DNA of 64,000 nt from contig NZ_FOTF01000005.1 in the NCBI RefSeq assembly GCF_900114485.1, forward strand, positions 124,001 through 188,000. The letters are read 5' to 3'. Position numbers and translations under genes: made by a program. The first letter of the stretch is position 1, and each line of letters opens with the position of its first letter. The stretch comes from Loktanella salsilacus (lineage in GTDB: Bacteria > Pseudomonadota > Alphaproteobacteria > Rhodobacterales > Rhodobacteraceae). This document shows, piece by piece, positions 52,693 to 62,945 of this stretch. Below the pieces are notes generated by a model, which did not search any database, was not told the origin of the DNA, and saw only the letters and a list, made by a program, of their open reading frames with translations.

Positions 52693-53625
52693 ATGAACTG
52701 GATCACGAACTACGTCCGCCCAACGATTAACTCGTTGTTTTCGCGGCGCGAAGTCCCGGACAACCTTTGGACGAAATGTCCAGAGTGCGGCACCATGCTG
52801 TTCCACCGCGAACTGGCGGACAACCTGAACGTCTGCACCAACTGCGGCCACCACATGCCGATCACCGCCCGCGACCGGCTGACCGCCCTGTTCGACGGCG
52901 GCATTTACACCGAAGTAAAGGTGCCGGAACCAGTCACCGACCCGCTGCAATTCCGCGACCAGAAAAAATACACCGACCGCCTGAAAGACGCCCGAAAAAA
53001 GACCGGCGAACGTGATGCGATGCTGGTCGCCACAGGCGAAATTACCCGCACGCCCATCGTGGCCGCTGTGCAAGACTTCAGCTTTATGGGCGGATCGATG
53101 TCGATGTATGTCGGCAACGCCATCGTCGCCGCCGCAGAAGAGGCCGTGAAGCTGGGCCGCCCGCTGGTGCTGTTTTCCGCCGCTGGCGGCGCGCGCATGC
53201 AAGAAGGCATTCTGGGCCTGATGCAGATGCCGCGCACCACGATCGCCGTGCAAATGCTCAAAGAAGCGGGGCTGCCTTACATCGTCGTGCTGACTCACCC
53301 CACAACGGGCGGCGTCACCGCGTCTTACGCCATGCTTGGGGATGTGCAGATTGCTGAACCCAACGCGCTGATCGGCTTTGCCGGGGCCCGCGTGATCGAA
53401 CAGACCATCGGTGAAAAGCTGCCCGAAGGGTTCCAGCGCGCCGAATATCTGCTGGACCACGGCATGCTGGACCGCGTGACAAAGCGTACCAACCTAAAGG
53501 ATGAACTGACGACCATCATCCGCATGTTGATGCAGCTTCCCCCCGCCGTTGCTGGCGATCTGCCCCCGCCGCATATCGACAGTCATGCGCTTGAGGGCGC
53601 AGAAAAGGCGCCGGTAAAGCCGTGA
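52693..53625 (+). CDS. accD: Acetyl-CoA carboxylase carboxyltransferase subunit beta
   Basis: The ATG at 52693, eight bases after AAGG, gives 310 residues; an in-frame GTG three codons earlier is less likely. A four-cysteine zinc ribbon (C29, C32, C48, C51) precedes the crotonase-like carboxyltransferase core with [15 protein letters not shown] and [11 protein letters not shown]. It pairs with AccA to transfer carboxylate from biotin to acetyl-CoA, the first step of fatty acid synthesis. The next gene, folC, starts with GTG overlapping its stop. Confidence 0.97.
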   Translation: MNWITNYVRPTINSLFSRREVPDNLWTKCPECGTMLFHRELADNLNVCTNCGHHMPITARDRLTALFDGGIYTEVKVPEPVTDPLQFRDQKKYTDRLKDARKKTGERDAMLVATGEITRTPIVAAVQDFSFMGGSMSMYVGNAIVAAAEEAVKLGRPLVLFSAAGGARMQEGILGLMQMPRTTIAVQMLKEAGLPYIVVLTHPTTGGVTASYAMLGDVQIAEPNALIGFAGARVIEQTIGEKLPEGFQRAEYLLDHGMLDRVTKRTNLKDELTTIIRMLMQLPPAVAGDLPPPHIDSHALEGAEKAPVKP

Positions 53626-54911
53626 CGCAAACCTCTGACATCATCCTGACCCGGATGATGTCGCTGCATCCAAAGGTGATCGATTTGACACTGGACCGCG
53701 TGTGGCAACTGCTTGAACAGCTTGGTAATCCGCAGGATCGTCTGCCGCCCGTGGTGCATATCGCGGGCACCAACGGCAAGGGCAGCACGCAGGCCATGAT
53801 CCGCGCCGGGCTAGAGGCGCGCGGCAAAAGCGTGCACGCCTATACCTCGCCCCACCTAGCGCGGTTTCACGAACGTATCCGGCTGGCAGGCAAGCTGATT
53901 GATGAAGCCGATCTGACCGCACTGCTGGACCGGGTAGAGCAGACCAATGGCGACGTGCCGATTACCTATTTCGAAATTACGACCGTCGCCGCCCTGCTGG
54001 CCTTTGCCGACACGGCCGCGGATTACACCTTGCTCGAAGTCGGGCTGGGCGGGCGGCTGGATGCGACAAACGTCGTGGCCAACCCCGCGCTGACCGTCAT
54101 CACCCCCGTCGATCTGGATCACCAAAGCTTTCTGGGTGACACCCTGCCGCTGATTGCTGCGGAAAAAGCGGGCATCATCAAACGCGGCGTGACTTGCGTC
54201 GTCGGCCCGCAGCATGACGCTGCGCTAGAGGTCATCGAAGACCGCGCCGCGCGTCTGGGTGCGCCCCTGCTGGCGCACGGTCAGCACTGGCAGGTCAGCG
54301 AAGAACGTGGTCGCCTGATTTATCAAGACGAGCGCGGGCTGCTGGACCTGCCCCTGCCCGTCCTGCCCGGCCCGCATCAGATCGGCAACGCTGGCATGGC
54401 CATCGCCGCCCTGCGCCACCTGACCGGCAATCAGGCAGAGGATGCGTGCGAAGCCGCCGTGACCCGCGTCAGCTGGCCCGCCCGCATGCAGCGCCTGACG
54501 GAAGGCACCCTTGTCGATCTGGCCGCCCCGGCAGAGCTGTGGCTGGACGGTGGCCACAACCCTGCCGCCGGACGCATGCTAGCGCAGACGCTGAATGGGC
54601 TGCCGCCCAAGCCGACCCATCTGATCTGCGGTATGCTGAATACCAAGGACATCACCGGCTATCTGACGCCGCTTGCGCAGCAGGCGATCACCCTGACCGC
54701 CGTGTCGATCCCCGGCGAGACCGCAACGATCCCGGCGGATGAGACCGCGCGTATTGCGGCAGAGGCCGGCATTGCAGCCACCACGGCCCCCGACGTGCAG
54801 ACCGCCTTGCGCGCCCTATCCGCCCGCGGCCCGGTGCGGGTGCTGATCTGCGGCTCGCTTTATCTGGCGGGGCATGTGCTGCGGCTCAATGGCAGCGGCG
54901 GGCCGGTTTAG
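53622..54911 (+). CDS. folC: Bifunctional dihydrofolate/folylpolyglutamate synthase
   Basis: The GTG start lies in GTGA over the accD stop. The 429-residue Mur-ligase-type enzyme has the P-loop GTNGKGST (49-56). It also has the region [18 protein letters not shown], the [12 protein letters not shown] segment, and [12 protein letters not shown] in the C-terminal domain. It adds glutamate to dihydropteroate and to folates. The accD-folC pairing is common in Alphaproteobacteria, which supports the call. Confidence 0.95.
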   Translation: MTQTSDIILTRMMSLHPKVIDLTLDRVWQLLEQLGNPQDRLPPVVHIAGTNGKGSTQAMIRAGLEARGKSVHAYTSPHLARFHERIRLAGKLIDEADLTALLDRVEQTNGDVPITYFEITTVAALLAFADTAADYTLLEVGLGGRLDATNVVANPALTVITPVDLDHQSFLGDTLPLIAAEKAGIIKRGVTCVVGPQHDAALEVIEDRAARLGAPLLAHGQHWQVSEERGRLIYQDERGLLDLPLPVLPGPHQIGNAGMAIAALRHLTGNQAEDACEAAVTRVSWPARMQRLTEGTLVDLAAPAELWLDGGHNPAAGRMLAQTLNGLPPKPTHLICGMLNTKDITGYLTPLAQQAITLTAVSIPGETATIPADETARIAAEAGIAATTAPDVQTALRALSARGPVRVLICGSLYLAGHVLRLNGSGGPV

Positions 54912-55035
54912 CCCGACAGCCGCGCCCCTGAACACCGCCCTTTGCCTCGTGGCGCATTAACGATCTGTTAGGGTTTAGGATTCACAGGCACCGCGTATTT
55001 TGCTAGAACTACGCATCACCTCATCGGACCCCGAT

Positions 55036-55593
55036 ATGCCCCGCAACGCCGCCTGCACGACCCCGCTTTTTGCCGTCCTTATTGCAGCCTTTGCCCCCGT
55101 CAGCGCGACTGCGGCAAACCTAAATTTCTGCTGGATCGGCGCGGGCGGCTATACCATGACGGGCCGGATGCAGTTGCCTGACGACCAGATGCACGCACCT
55201 ATCGTCACCCAAGACGATGTAACCCGGTTCAAAATCTCTGGCTATTATGAGGGCAAATTCCTTGGGGCCTGGGACATGTCGCAGGCCGCTGCGGGCACGA
55301 CTTGGCACATGCGATTTGATCCGCAGCAAATGGCGTTTCTGACGGGCGGCAGCTTTCAAGGGCCGCATTCACAGGGCTGGAATGCGAATGGCGATGTGAT
55401 CGACTGCGGGTCCCCCGGGTTTGGGTTTAACTCTGGCAATTACGCGCAGGATATCTGCGTCAACGGCACCTATATTCAGGCCAGCAGCATCGACCCTGCG
55501 ACGCCCCTGATGGCGACGTTTTCGCCCGTCACGCCGGACTGCAGCACAGCGATTCTTACCAGCAAATCACCGATTCGCGAATCAGGGGATTGA
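55036..55593 (+). CDS. Secreted protein of unknown function
   Basis: The ATG at 55036 gives a 185-residue precursor with a signal peptide ending near SATAAN. The mature protein is beta-rich and contains about five cysteines, and starts NFCWIGAGGYTMTGRMQLPDD. Later segments VTRFKISGYYEGKFLGAWDM and GGSFQGPHSQGWNANGD look conserved. I do not recognise a family. A strong bidirectional terminator follows 90 bases after the stop. Confidence 0.7.
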   Translation: MPRNAACTTPLFAVLIAAFAPVSATAANLNFCWIGAGGYTMTGRMQLPDDQMHAPIVTQDDVTRFKISGYYEGKFLGAWDMSQAAAGTTWHMRFDPQQMAFLTGGSFQGPHSQGWNANGDVIDCGSPGFGFNSGNYAQDICVNGTYIQASSIDPATPLMATFSPVTPDCSTAILTSKSPIRESGD

Positions 55594-55683
55594 CCCCGAA
55601 TCACCTCACACATTAAGGTCTAATCAACCAAAGAAGAGAACGGGTGGATCAACCACCGCATCCTTCGGCGAGCAGGGGCAGGG

Positions 55684-55715
55684 AAAAAAGGCAGGTCATT
55701 TGACCTGCCTTTTTT
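55684..55715. terminator. Strong bidirectional terminator between convergent genes
   Basis: Perfect 15-base arms AAAAAAGGCAGGTCA and TGACCTGCCTTTTTT have a two-base centre. T-runs occur in both directions, so it serves both the secreted protein gene (plus) and zapE (minus). The region 55594-55683 upstream holds no gene. Confidence 0.95.
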
Positions 55716-55765
55716 ACATCCCGACATTGATCTGGTTAAGTGTCCGTAATCACGTAGAATTTACC

Positions 55766-56860
55766 TCAGGCCGTTTCATCCACGCCCCAACCCTCGGCTT
55801 GCATCTCGCGCAAGCGGCTTGCGGTGCGCTCGAACTCGAACGACCCTTCGCCTTCGCGGTACAGAAATTCTGGCGCGGCCGCGGCAGAACAAATAAGCCG
55901 GGTCTTCGCCTCGTAAAGGGCATCAACCAGCGTCACAAAGCGCTTTGCCTCGTTGAAATTGTCGCGGCCAAGTGACGGAATGTCCTCTAGGATCAACACC
56001 CGCACCGCGTCGGCCAGCGCAAGGTAATCAGCCGCCCCCAGCGGCCTGCCGCACAGGTCAAAGAAGCTGGCCCGCGCCACGCCGTTATGGAACTGCGGCA
56101 GCACCACATCGCGGCCCTTGATCCGCAGGGTCAACGGTTCACTGATCCCATGGCTAATATCGTCCCAGATCGTCTTGATCCGCGCGCGCGCTTCGGCATC
56201 GGCGGGGGTGAAATAGGTCTCTGTCCCGGCCAGCCGCCCTTGGCGATAATCTGTATCGGCGGCCAGTTCATGCACCACCATCCGGTCCTTAAGTAGGGCA
56301 ATGAAAGGCAGGAACAGCTGCCGGTTCAGACCATCCTTATACAGATCATCTGGGGGCCGGTTTGACGTCGTGATCACCGTGACGCCGGCGGCGAACAGCG
56401 CCTCGAACAGGCGGCCCACGATCATCGCGTCGGTGATGTCGGTGATCTGCATCTCGTCAAAGGCCAGCAGGCGGATGTCGGCGATCAACTTGGCGGCGAC
56501 GGGTTTAATCGCGTCATTCACGCCTGTCTTGCGCGCCTCGGCGATTTCGGAGTGGACCCACTGCATGAAGGCGTGGAAATGCTGGCGCCGCTTAGGCACG
56601 TCGATCTGCGCATAGGCCAGATCCATCAGCATTGATTTGCCGCGCCCCACGCCGCCCCACATATAAAGCCCCGGCACCGGCGGCGGCGCTTTGCGGAACA
56701 GGCCCGTCTTGACCGGCGCGGCCAGCGCGGCGCGGATGCGGTCAAGTTCGGGCAGCACGCCCTGCTGCGCGGGATCGCGGGTCAGGCGACCTTCGGTTAC
56801 GGCGGCCGCGTAGGCCTCGGTCACTGTCATATTCTGGCGCATATTTTGGGGCATATTCAT
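55766..56860 (-). CDS. zapE: Cell division protein ZapE (AFG1-like ATPase)
   Basis: Three in-frame ATG codons (56860, 56854, 56830) are possible; I use the first, giving 364 residues. The P-loop is GGVGRGKSMLMDL, the Walker B region is LLAFDEMQITDITDA and sensor-type TTSNRPPDDLY follows, typical of AFG1/ZapE. ZapE associates with the Z-ring in E. coli; the eukaryotic homologue works in mitochondrial protein quality control. The start overlaps no gene, but the MFS gene begins 65 bases away on the other strand. Confidence 0.92.
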   Translation of the reverse strand: MNMPQNMRQNMTVTEAYAAAVTEGRLTRDPAQQGVLPELDRIRAALAAPVKTGLFRKAPPPVPGLYMWGGVGRGKSMLMDLAYAQIDVPKRRQHFHAFMQWVHSEIAEARKTGVNDAIKPVAAKLIADIRLLAFDEMQITDITDAMIVGRLFEALFAAGVTVITTSNRPPDDLYKDGLNRQLFLPFIALLKDRMVVHELAADTDYRQGRLAGTETYFTPADAEARARIKTIWDDISHGISEPLTLRIKGRDVVLPQFHNGVARASFFDLCGRPLGAADYLALADAVRVLILEDIPSLGRDNFNEAKRFVTLVDALYEAKTRLICSAAAAPEFLYREGEGSFEFERTASRLREMQAEGWGVDETA

Positions 56861-56924
56861 GGGGCATGACTTAGGGCTTGCGCGTGCGATTGACAATTCG
56901 CGCGGCGCGACTTCAACGTGGCCC

Positions 56925-58163
56925 ATGGAACAGCGCACGCCCTTGATTAATCCGGTCCTGATTGCAGGCTGCGTCATCATCATGACAGGCTTTGCGATCC
57001 GGGCCTCCTTTGGTGTCTTTCAGATCCCGATCGCGACTGAATTTGGCTGGCCAAGAGCTGAGTTCAGCCTTGCGATCGCGATCCAGAACCTTGCTTGGGG
57101 TTTCGGCCAGCCGTTCTTTGGCGCGATTGCCGAACGCATGGGCGACCGCAAGGCGATCATCCTTGGCGCGTTGTTCTATGCCATCGGCCTTGTGCTGTCA
57201 GCCGGGGCGACGACACCGCTCGCGGCGCAAATGACGGAAATTCTGGTTGGTTTTGGTATCGCGGGCACAGGCTTTGGCGTTATTCTGGCCGTCGTGGGCC
57301 GCGCGGCAAGTGACGACAATCGGTCCATGGCGCTTGCCGTCGCAACAGCGGCGGGATCGGCGGGGCAAGTCTTTGGCGCGCCGCTGGCGGAATTTTTGCT
57401 AACGCTGATGTCGTGGCAGTCGGTCTTTGTCGTCTTTGCCGCGCTAATCTTGTCGTCGCTGGCCGTGCTGCCGATGATGCGCAGCCCTGCGCCCGCATCC
57501 AAGGCAGAGCTTGAGGAAAGCATGGGCACGATTTTGACCCGTGCCCTGCGCGATCCGTCCTTTACGATGATCTTTGTCGGGTTCTTTTCCTGCGGCTATC
57601 AGCTTGGCTTTATCACCGCCCATTTTCCCGCCTTCATCACCGAGATTTGCGGGCCGATCATGGCGGGCGGCATCCTTGCCGGGCTTGGGATTACCACGAC
57701 AAGCACCTTGGGTGCCGTTGCGATTTCGCTGATCGGTCTGGCGAATATCGGCGGCACCTTGATGGCAGGCTGGGCAGGTAAGCGGTTCCCGCGCAAATAT
57801 CTGCTGGCGGGCATCTATACCGCGCGCACGGTCGTCGCGGCGGCGTTTATCCTGATGCCGATGACACCTGCGACGGTCATCATCTTTAGCCTCGCGATGG
57901 GCAGCCTGTGGCTTGCCACAGTGCCGCTGACCTCTGGCCTTGTCGCGCATCTGTACGGGCTGCGTTACATGGGCACGCTGTATGGCATCGTCTTTTTCTC
58001 GCACCAAGTGGGCAGCTTCATGGGCGTCTGGCTGGGCGGGCGGCTGTATGACGCCTTTGGCAGCTATACCGCCGTGTGGTGGATCGGCGTGGGCGTGGGC
58101 GCCTTTAGCGCCATCGTCCACCTGCCGATCCGCGAACGCCGGATAGACCTTGTGCCCGCCTAG
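56925..58163 (+). CDS. MFS permease, monocarboxylate/oxalate-formate type
   Basis: The ATG at 56925 gives 412 residues with about twelve helices. The N-terminal half shows the loop motif GAIAERMGDRKAIILG, and the first helices have GFAIRASFGVFQIPIATEFGW, as in MCT/OFA-like transporters (TIGR-type MFS 17 branch). Substrate is probably a small organic anion, unproven. The terminal CTAG is shared with the stop of the convergent hydrolase gene. Confidence 0.87.
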   Translation: MEQRTPLINPVLIAGCVIIMTGFAIRASFGVFQIPIATEFGWPRAEFSLAIAIQNLAWGFGQPFFGAIAERMGDRKAIILGALFYAIGLVLSAGATTPLAAQMTEILVGFGIAGTGFGVILAVVGRAASDDNRSMALAVATAAGSAGQVFGAPLAEFLLTLMSWQSVFVVFAALILSSLAVLPMMRSPAPASKAELEESMGTILTRALRDPSFTMIFVGFFSCGYQLGFITAHFPAFITEICGPIMAGGILAGLGITTTSTLGAVAISLIGLANIGGTLMAGWAGKRFPRKYLLAGIYTARTVVAAAFILMPMTPATVIIFSLAMGSLWLATVPLTSGLVAHLYGLRYMGTLYGIVFFSHQVGSFMGVWLGGRLYDAFGSYTAVWWIGVGVGAFSAIVHLPIRERRIDLVPA

Positions 58164-59056
58164 TCCTTTTGGCGCAGGATATTCACGATCTCTGCCGCAT
58201 GGCTGCGGGGCAAGGCATGTCCCGCGCCCGGCACCACATCCTGCACCGTATTGCGGTTCCACTGCGCCATAAGCCCCAGCGCCTGTAGCGGGATCGCCTG
58301 ATCCTGACCGCCCCAAATCGCGGTGACGGGAATATCCTCTCGTCCGATGGTGCGCAGCGCATCCTCTTGGCTTTCCATCAAGAAATGCCGCCGGCTGGAC
58401 AGCACGGCCGCCAAATAGCCGCGCTGGTTCAGTTGTGCACGCTGCATCGCCTCTAGCGGATTGCCCGGCGCGATGTCTGCCAGCACCCGGTTTGCGCCAA
58501 AGGTACCGACCAGCCAATCGCCGAGGACAGGCACGCGGCGGGCGATCTGCCAAAAGGACGATTCATTGATCTTCAGCCCAGCACTGGCCAGCAACACCAG
58601 CCGCCCCACCCGGTGCGGCTGCGCCGCGGCAAAGGCGGACACGATCGCGCCGCCCATGGAATAGCCCATCAGGGTCACGTCATCGCCGATGTTCTGATCC
58701 GTCAGCACATCATCCAGCTGGCGCAGGAAAAACGCCGTATCCTGCGGCCCGCGCACAGCGTCCGACAGCCCGCGCCCATACAGATCATAGGCCAGCACGC
58801 GGTAACCCAGCGCGCCCAACTCTTCTGCCAAGGCATCATAGACCTGCGAAGGCGTGGTCAGCCCGTGCACAGCCACAATCACCGGGCCGCGCACTGGGCC
58901 ATACCAGCGAATATAGGTCTCGCCCTGCGTCAGGGTCGCCATCTGGCCCGGGGCTGCTTTGCGGGCGGCGTCGCTGGCCGGTTGGCGCTTGGATTCGTAA
59001 TAGATCGGCAGAAAGGCAAAGACAGCCAGAAGCCCCAGAATAAAGGCGGCGATCAT
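58160..59056 (-). CDS. Membrane-anchored alpha/beta hydrolase
   Basis: The 298-residue protein starts with an N-terminal hydrophobic helix (FILGLLAVFAFLPIYY), then the hydrolase core with VAVHGLTTPSQVYD (oxyanion region), the nucleophile elbow GYSMGGA (serine near 133) and C-terminal GAGHALPRSH with the catalytic histidine. An aspartate lies in WGGQDQAIP. The substrate is unknown; esterase or C-C hydrolase activity is possible. It lies 39 bases from the OCD-like gene. Confidence 0.9.
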   Translation of the reverse strand: MIAAFILGLLAVFAFLPIYYESKRQPASDAARKAAPGQMATLTQGETYIRWYGPVRGPVIVAVHGLTTPSQVYDALAEELGALGYRVLAYDLYGRGLSDAVRGPQDTAFFLRQLDDVLTDQNIGDDVTLMGYSMGGAIVSAFAAAQPHRVGRLVLLASAGLKINESSFWQIARRVPVLGDWLVGTFGANRVLADIAPGNPLEAMQRAQLNQRGYLAAVLSSRRHFLMESQEDALRTIGREDIPVTAIWGGQDQAIPLQALGLMAQWNRNTVQDVVPGAGHALPRSHAAEIVNILRQKD

Positions 59057-59095
59057 GATGCAGCCCGCCCGGATTGCGTGTTGGGAAGGATGAAA

Positions 59096-60004
59096 TCAAG
59101 CATCAGCAACAGCCCTTAAAATGTAATCGGCCGTCATCAGGTCCAGATGCGCGCCGCCGCCATTCTTGAATAGGGTAATTTCGTCATCTGTGCGGCGCTG
59201 GAATGACGACAATTCGTAGTAATCCGCGATCACATGGGCGGGGGTGATGACGCCGCTGGCCAGCGGTGCCTTCAATTCCCCAATGTGTTCCATCGTGGTG
59301 TGGCGGTTGTCGACAAAGACCCGCGATTTTAGGATCGCGGCATCATCCGCTTCTCGCATGTCAGGACGGTAGGCACCAATCAGGTCGATATGTTGGCCCG
59401 GTTGCAGCCACTCGCCCATGATGATCGGCACCGTCGACATGGTGGCGCTGGTAACGATGTCGGCGGCGCGCACCGCCGTCTCCAGATCGCTAGCGACCTG
59501 CACACCGGGATTTTGCGCCGCGAACGTCTCTGCGCCAGCAGGCGAGCGGTTCCAGACGGTAAACTTTGCATCCGGAAAGGCTGCACCATAAGCGGCCAGC
59601 AGGCTGTGACCCACGGTCCCTGCCCCGACAATCAGGATGTTGCGGCTATCAGGCCGCGCCAGCCGCCGCGCCGCCAGCAGACTATCGCCCGCTGTCTTCC
59701 ACTTCGTCACCAGCGCGAAATCAAGGATCGCCTGCAGGCTGCCATCATCATCCGACATCAGGTTGACCGCGCCGCCGACCATCGGCTTGCCCTTTGCCGG
59801 GTTGCCGGGGAAAATTGTCGCCGCTTTGACCAGCACCCCCAACCCCGCGATCCATGCGGACCGGTTCAGCAGCGTGTTGTCACCCTGATACAGGAACACA
59901 TCCTCGACCTTAGCAGGCGGCAGATCATGTCCGGCGGCCAGTGCGTCCGTCAGCGCCAGCCAATCCAGATGCTGCTGCGCTTCAAAGGGGATCATGCGGG
60001 TCAT
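59096..60004 (-). CDS. Ornithine cyclodeaminase/mu-crystallin family dehydrogenase
   Basis: The ATG at 60004 overlaps the stop of the HAD gene by ATGA and gives 302 residues. The Rossmann nucleotide site is ILIVGAGTVGHSLLAAY near 118-134, and GVLVKAATIFPGN and YRPDMREAD match the OCD fold. Members include ornithine cyclodeaminase, alanine dehydrogenase and ketimine reductases, so the exact reaction cannot be fixed. The segment between sheet 3 and the nucleotide site has the sequence LARPDSRN. Confidence 0.87.
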   Translation of the reverse strand: MTRMIPFEAQQHLDWLALTDALAAGHDLPPAKVEDVFLYQGDNTLLNRSAWIAGLGVLVKAATIFPGNPAKGKPMVGGAVNLMSDDDGSLQAILDFALVTKWKTAGDSLLAARRLARPDSRNILIVGAGTVGHSLLAAYGAAFPDAKFTVWNRSPAGAETFAAQNPGVQVASDLETAVRAADIVTSATMSTVPIIMGEWLQPGQHIDLIGAYRPDMREADDAAILKSRVFVDNRHTTMEHIGELKAPLASGVITPAHVIADYYELSSFQRRTDDEITLFKNGGGAHLDLMTADYILRAVADA

Positions 60005-60633
60005 TGTGCCTGCTCCTGCGTCAGCAGACCCTCTGCCACCAGCCGCGCGGCAAAGGCCGCCGGGCCGTCGAACAGATGTGTCTGCCAACCGCGCGCATCA
60101 GCGGCGCGGATATTGTCGATGCGGTCGTCTGTGAACAGCAGGCCCTTTGGTTCGGTGCCGCAGTCATCCTCTAGCATCTGGTAAATTTCTGCGTCCGGCT
60201 TGATGACGCCCATATGGCCAGAGATATAGCGGCGGTCGAAATCTTTCAGGAACGGATAGCGCTCCTCGGCAATCTCGAAGGTCTGGATGCCAAAGTTTGA
60301 CAGCGCAAAACACGGCACGCCATCCGCGCGCAGGGCATGCAGCAGGCGCACAGAATGGGGGATCGACGGGCTGGCCATATCGGCCCAGTTGTCGTGCCAC
60401 ATCATGATTTCGGCGTGATATTTGGCGTTTGCAGCGGCAAAATCTGTGACCGCGTCGATGAACGTCTCGCCCCGGTCCACGCCGTCGTTCATGCCGTGCA
60501 AGTCTAGGGCTGCGAACATGTCGCGGCGACGCGCCTCGCCGACTTGGGCGTCATAGAAACGCTCTGGCTGCCATTCGATCAGGACATTGCCGATATCGAA
60601 CACGACGGCTTTGACGGTGGCGGTGACGGGCAT
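60001..60633 (-). CDS. HAD-family phosphatase (YihX-like)
   Basis: The 210-residue protein has motif I VFDIGNVLIEW with D13 as nucleophile. The second acidic residue of DxD is replaced by glycine, as in the YihX/epoxide-hydrolase N-terminal-like phosphatase branch. LSNFGIQTFEIA, KPDAEIYQML and FTDDRIDNIRAA are motifs II to IV. Sugar phosphates such as alpha-glucose 1-phosphate are substrates in E. coli YihX. It is coupled by ATGA to the OCD-like gene. Confidence 0.9.
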   Translation of the reverse strand: MPVTATVKAVVFDIGNVLIEWQPERFYDAQVGEARRRDMFAALDLHGMNDGVDRGETFIDAVTDFAAANAKYHAEIMMWHDNWADMASPSIPHSVRLLHALRADGVPCFALSNFGIQTFEIAEERYPFLKDFDRRYISGHMGVIKPDAEIYQMLEDDCGTEPKGLLFTDDRIDNIRAADARGWQTHLFDGPAAFAARLVAEGLLTQEQAQ

Positions 60634-60636
60634 GGG

Positions 60637-61080
60637 TTATCCTTTGGCTGCGCGCAGCGCGCGTTCGAGGGCGTCAAGAAAGCGGGATCGGTCGGCCTTG
60701 GAAAACGGCTTGCCGCCGCCTTGCCGGAACGGATCGGCCGCGCGCATATCGGCCATCAGATCGCGCGTGGCCAGCACGTTGCCGATATTCGCTGTCGTCA
60801 GCGGCTCGCCATTATGTTTCAGCACCTGCGCGCCATTTTCAACGCAGCGGGCGGCCAACGGGATGTCACCGGTGATGACGACATCGCCCTTTGTGGCGCG
60901 GTCGGCGATCCACATATCGGCCACGTCAGGCCCGTCCGGCACCACGATGGTCTGCACGAGCGGATTGGGCGACGGGCGAATGCCGCCGTTTGAAACGACA
61001 AACATCTGCACCTTGTGGCGGGTGCCGACGCGTTCAATTTCCGCCTTTACCGGGCAAGCATCCGCGTCGACGTAAATCAT
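60637..61080 (-). CDS. YaiI/YqxD family protein (DUF188)
   Basis: The ATG at 61080 gives 147 residues. The PIN-like family signature [14 protein letters not shown] is at the very start, and [14 protein letters not shown] and a C-terminal [10 protein letters not shown] are characteristic. The acidic residues D5 and D7 would bind metal if the PIN fold is active; no activity is established for the family. It is separated from the HAD gene by three bases, and 22 bases follow the S-formylglutathione hydrolase stop. Confidence 0.93.
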   Translation of the reverse strand: MIYVDADACPVKAEIERVGTRHKVQMFVVSNGGIRPSPNPLVQTIVVPDGPDVADMWIADRATKGDVVITGDIPLAARCVENGAQVLKHNGEPLTTANIGNVLATRDLMADMRAADPFRQGGGKPFSKADRSRFLDALERALRAAKG

Positions 61081-61102
61081 GTGCGCCCCTTCGTGCAGAC
61101 GA

Positions 61103-61930
61103 TCATGCGTAAAGCGCCTGCGCATGAAAATCGACATGCTCTTCGATAAAGGACGCGATGAAGAAATAGCTGTGATCGTAACCCTTTTGTAAGCGGATCG
61201 TCGCATCCTGACGGCGCTGCGCACAAGCAGCGGCAAAGTCAGAGGTGTTCAACAATTCATAAAACTGATCGTCCGTGCCCTGATCCACCAGAAGGGGTCC
61301 ATCAAAACCTTTGGCTTGCATCAGCAGGGTCGCATCATGGCCCGTCCAATCCGCATCCGCGCCCAGATACCCCGTGAACTGTTTGCGCCCCCAATCCGAC
61401 GCCGCCGGGTGGCAGATCGGCGAGAAAGCCGAGGCGGAACGATAGCGCCCCGGATGCTTCATCGCGAGCGTCAGTGCGCCATGGCCGCCCATGGAATGGC
61501 CCGTGATGGCTTGGCGGTCCATATCCAGCGGAAACTCTGCCGCCAGCAGGTCGGTCAGATCGCGGGTGATATAGGATTCCATCTGGAAATGCGGTTTCCA
61601 TGGGTCTTCGGTCGCGTCGATATAGAACCCGGCGCCCTGCCCCATGTCATAAGCGTCGTCGTTCGCGACACCTTCCCCGCGCGGGGATGTATCGGGAAAC
61701 ACGACCGCAATCCCCTGCGCCGCGCACCATTTCTGGGCACCAGCCTTGGTCATGGCGTTTTCATGCGTGCAGGTCAGGCCGGATAAAAACCACAGCAGCG
61801 GCACTGGGCCAGTGGCGGCTTCCTCTGGCAGGAACAGGGCAAACGTCATGTCGGTGCCCGTGGCCGCGCTGGTGTGGGTGTAAACGCCTTGGGTGCCGCC
61901 AAAGCAGCGGTTTGTGGATTTGGTTTCCAT
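61103..61930 (-). CDS. fghA: S-formylglutathione hydrolase
   Basis: The 275 residues are the standard length for this esterase. The catalytic serine is S146 in GHSMGGHGA, with aspartate near 222 ([10 protein letters not shown]) and histidine near 255 (KGYDHSYFF). [18 protein letters not shown] is family specific. It hydrolyses S-formylglutathione to glutathione and formate, the second step after AdhC (4194-5306). In many relatives the two genes are adjacent; here they are at opposite ends of the window. Confidence 0.96.
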   Translation of the reverse strand: METKSTNRCFGGTQGVYTHTSAATGTDMTFALFLPEEAATGPVPLLWFLSGLTCTHENAMTKAGAQKWCAAQGIAVVFPDTSPRGEGVANDDAYDMGQGAGFYIDATEDPWKPHFQMESYITRDLTDLLAAEFPLDMDRQAITGHSMGGHGALTLAMKHPGRYRSASAFSPICHPAASDWGRKQFTGYLGADADWTGHDATLLMQAKGFDGPLLVDQGTDDQFYELLNTSDFAAACAQRRQDATIRLQKGYDHSYFFIASFIEEHVDFHAQALYA

Positions 61931-62003
61931 GGCAATCGCCTCTCAACTGGTCGCTTAAGGGCTACCGCAGTCCCGCCCGGCTGTGAAGCCCGCGCCGCAG
62001 GCC

Positions 62004-62945
62004 TTACGGCAGATGCGTGACCAGTGCGATGACGCCCGATACCGTCAGAATGCTTAGCGCCGTCGACACCAAAATCGCCGCCGATACCCGCGTCGGCGCA
62101 ACGCGGTAATGCTGCGCCAGCATATAGACGTTGCCAGCAACGGGCAGCGACGCCGCCGCGATCATCACACCAGCGGCGTAGGTGTCGACGTCGAAAACCA
62201 CCAGCGCAAAGAACGCCACGGACGCCGGGTGCAGCGCCAGTTTGCAGGTGGACAGCCAAAGCGCGACCGACATCCGCTCTGCCGATTTGGTGGCTAGCGA
62301 TGCCCCAATGGCAAACAGCGCACCGGGGGTCGCCGCCCCGCCAAGGATCGACACGAATTCATTCAATGGCTTAGGGATCGGCAGGGCCAAGGCGGACACG
62401 GACAGGCCCAAAACGATGGACACGATCATCGGGTTCTTGATCAACCCCATCGCCACGGTTTTTAGCACGCCAATATGCAGCCGCCCATCGCGGCTGCCGG
62501 TGATCAGGATCACAATCAGGCTGCCAAAAACGATCAAATCGACCGACAGCACCATCATGTTCGGCCCGATCGCATCGGCCCCCAGCAGCAGCGTCAGCAT
62601 GGGAATGCCCAGAAAGCCAACATTGCCGATCACCGCGACCTGCGCCTCGACCGCAGCTTCTGCGATGGACAGCTTTCGGATCATCGCGACGACAGTGGCA
62701 AGGATGTAGATCGCGCCGGTGCCGCACAGGTATGCCAGCACGAAGGACAGATCGAACACCTCTGACAGCGTCAGGTTCGCGGAAAACCGGAACAGCAGCG
62801 CTGAAAGGGCAAAGTAAAAGATGAACTTGGTCAGATAGGCAGTGGCTTCCTCCGAGAAGAACCCCGTGCGCCCCGCGCCATAGCCAAGGCCGATGATCGC
62901 GAAAAACGGCAGGGTTTGCAGGAAGATGGCCAGCACGTCAGTCAA
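62004..62945 (-). CDS. AEC (auxin efflux carrier) family transporter, TTG start
   Basis: The 313-residue protein has ten helices, with the family features FFAIIGLGYGAGRTGFF and the broken-helix segments IGASLATKSAERMSV and NVGFLGIPML. The start is assigned to TTG 62945 since the TTG codes for the first residue before TDVLAIFLQ; a GTG three codons later is possible. It begins within the preceding gene's stop, so the two are translationally coupled. Substrates of AEC proteins include malate and other organic acids. Confidence 0.9.
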   Translation of the reverse strand: MTDVLAIFLQTLPFFAIIGLGYGAGRTGFFSEEATAYLTKFIFYFALSALLFRFSANLTLSEVFDLSFVLAYLCGTGAIYILATVVAMIRKLSIAEAAVEAQVAVIGNVGFLGIPMLTLLLGADAIGPNMMVLSVDLIVFGSLIVILITGSRDGRLHIGVLKTVAMGLIKNPMIVSIVLGLSVSALALPIPKPLNEFVSILGGAATPGALFAIGASLATKSAERMSVALWLSTCKLALHPASVAFFALVVFDVDTYAAGVMIAAASLPVAGNVYMLAQHYRVAPTRVSAAILVSTALSILTVSGVIALVTHLP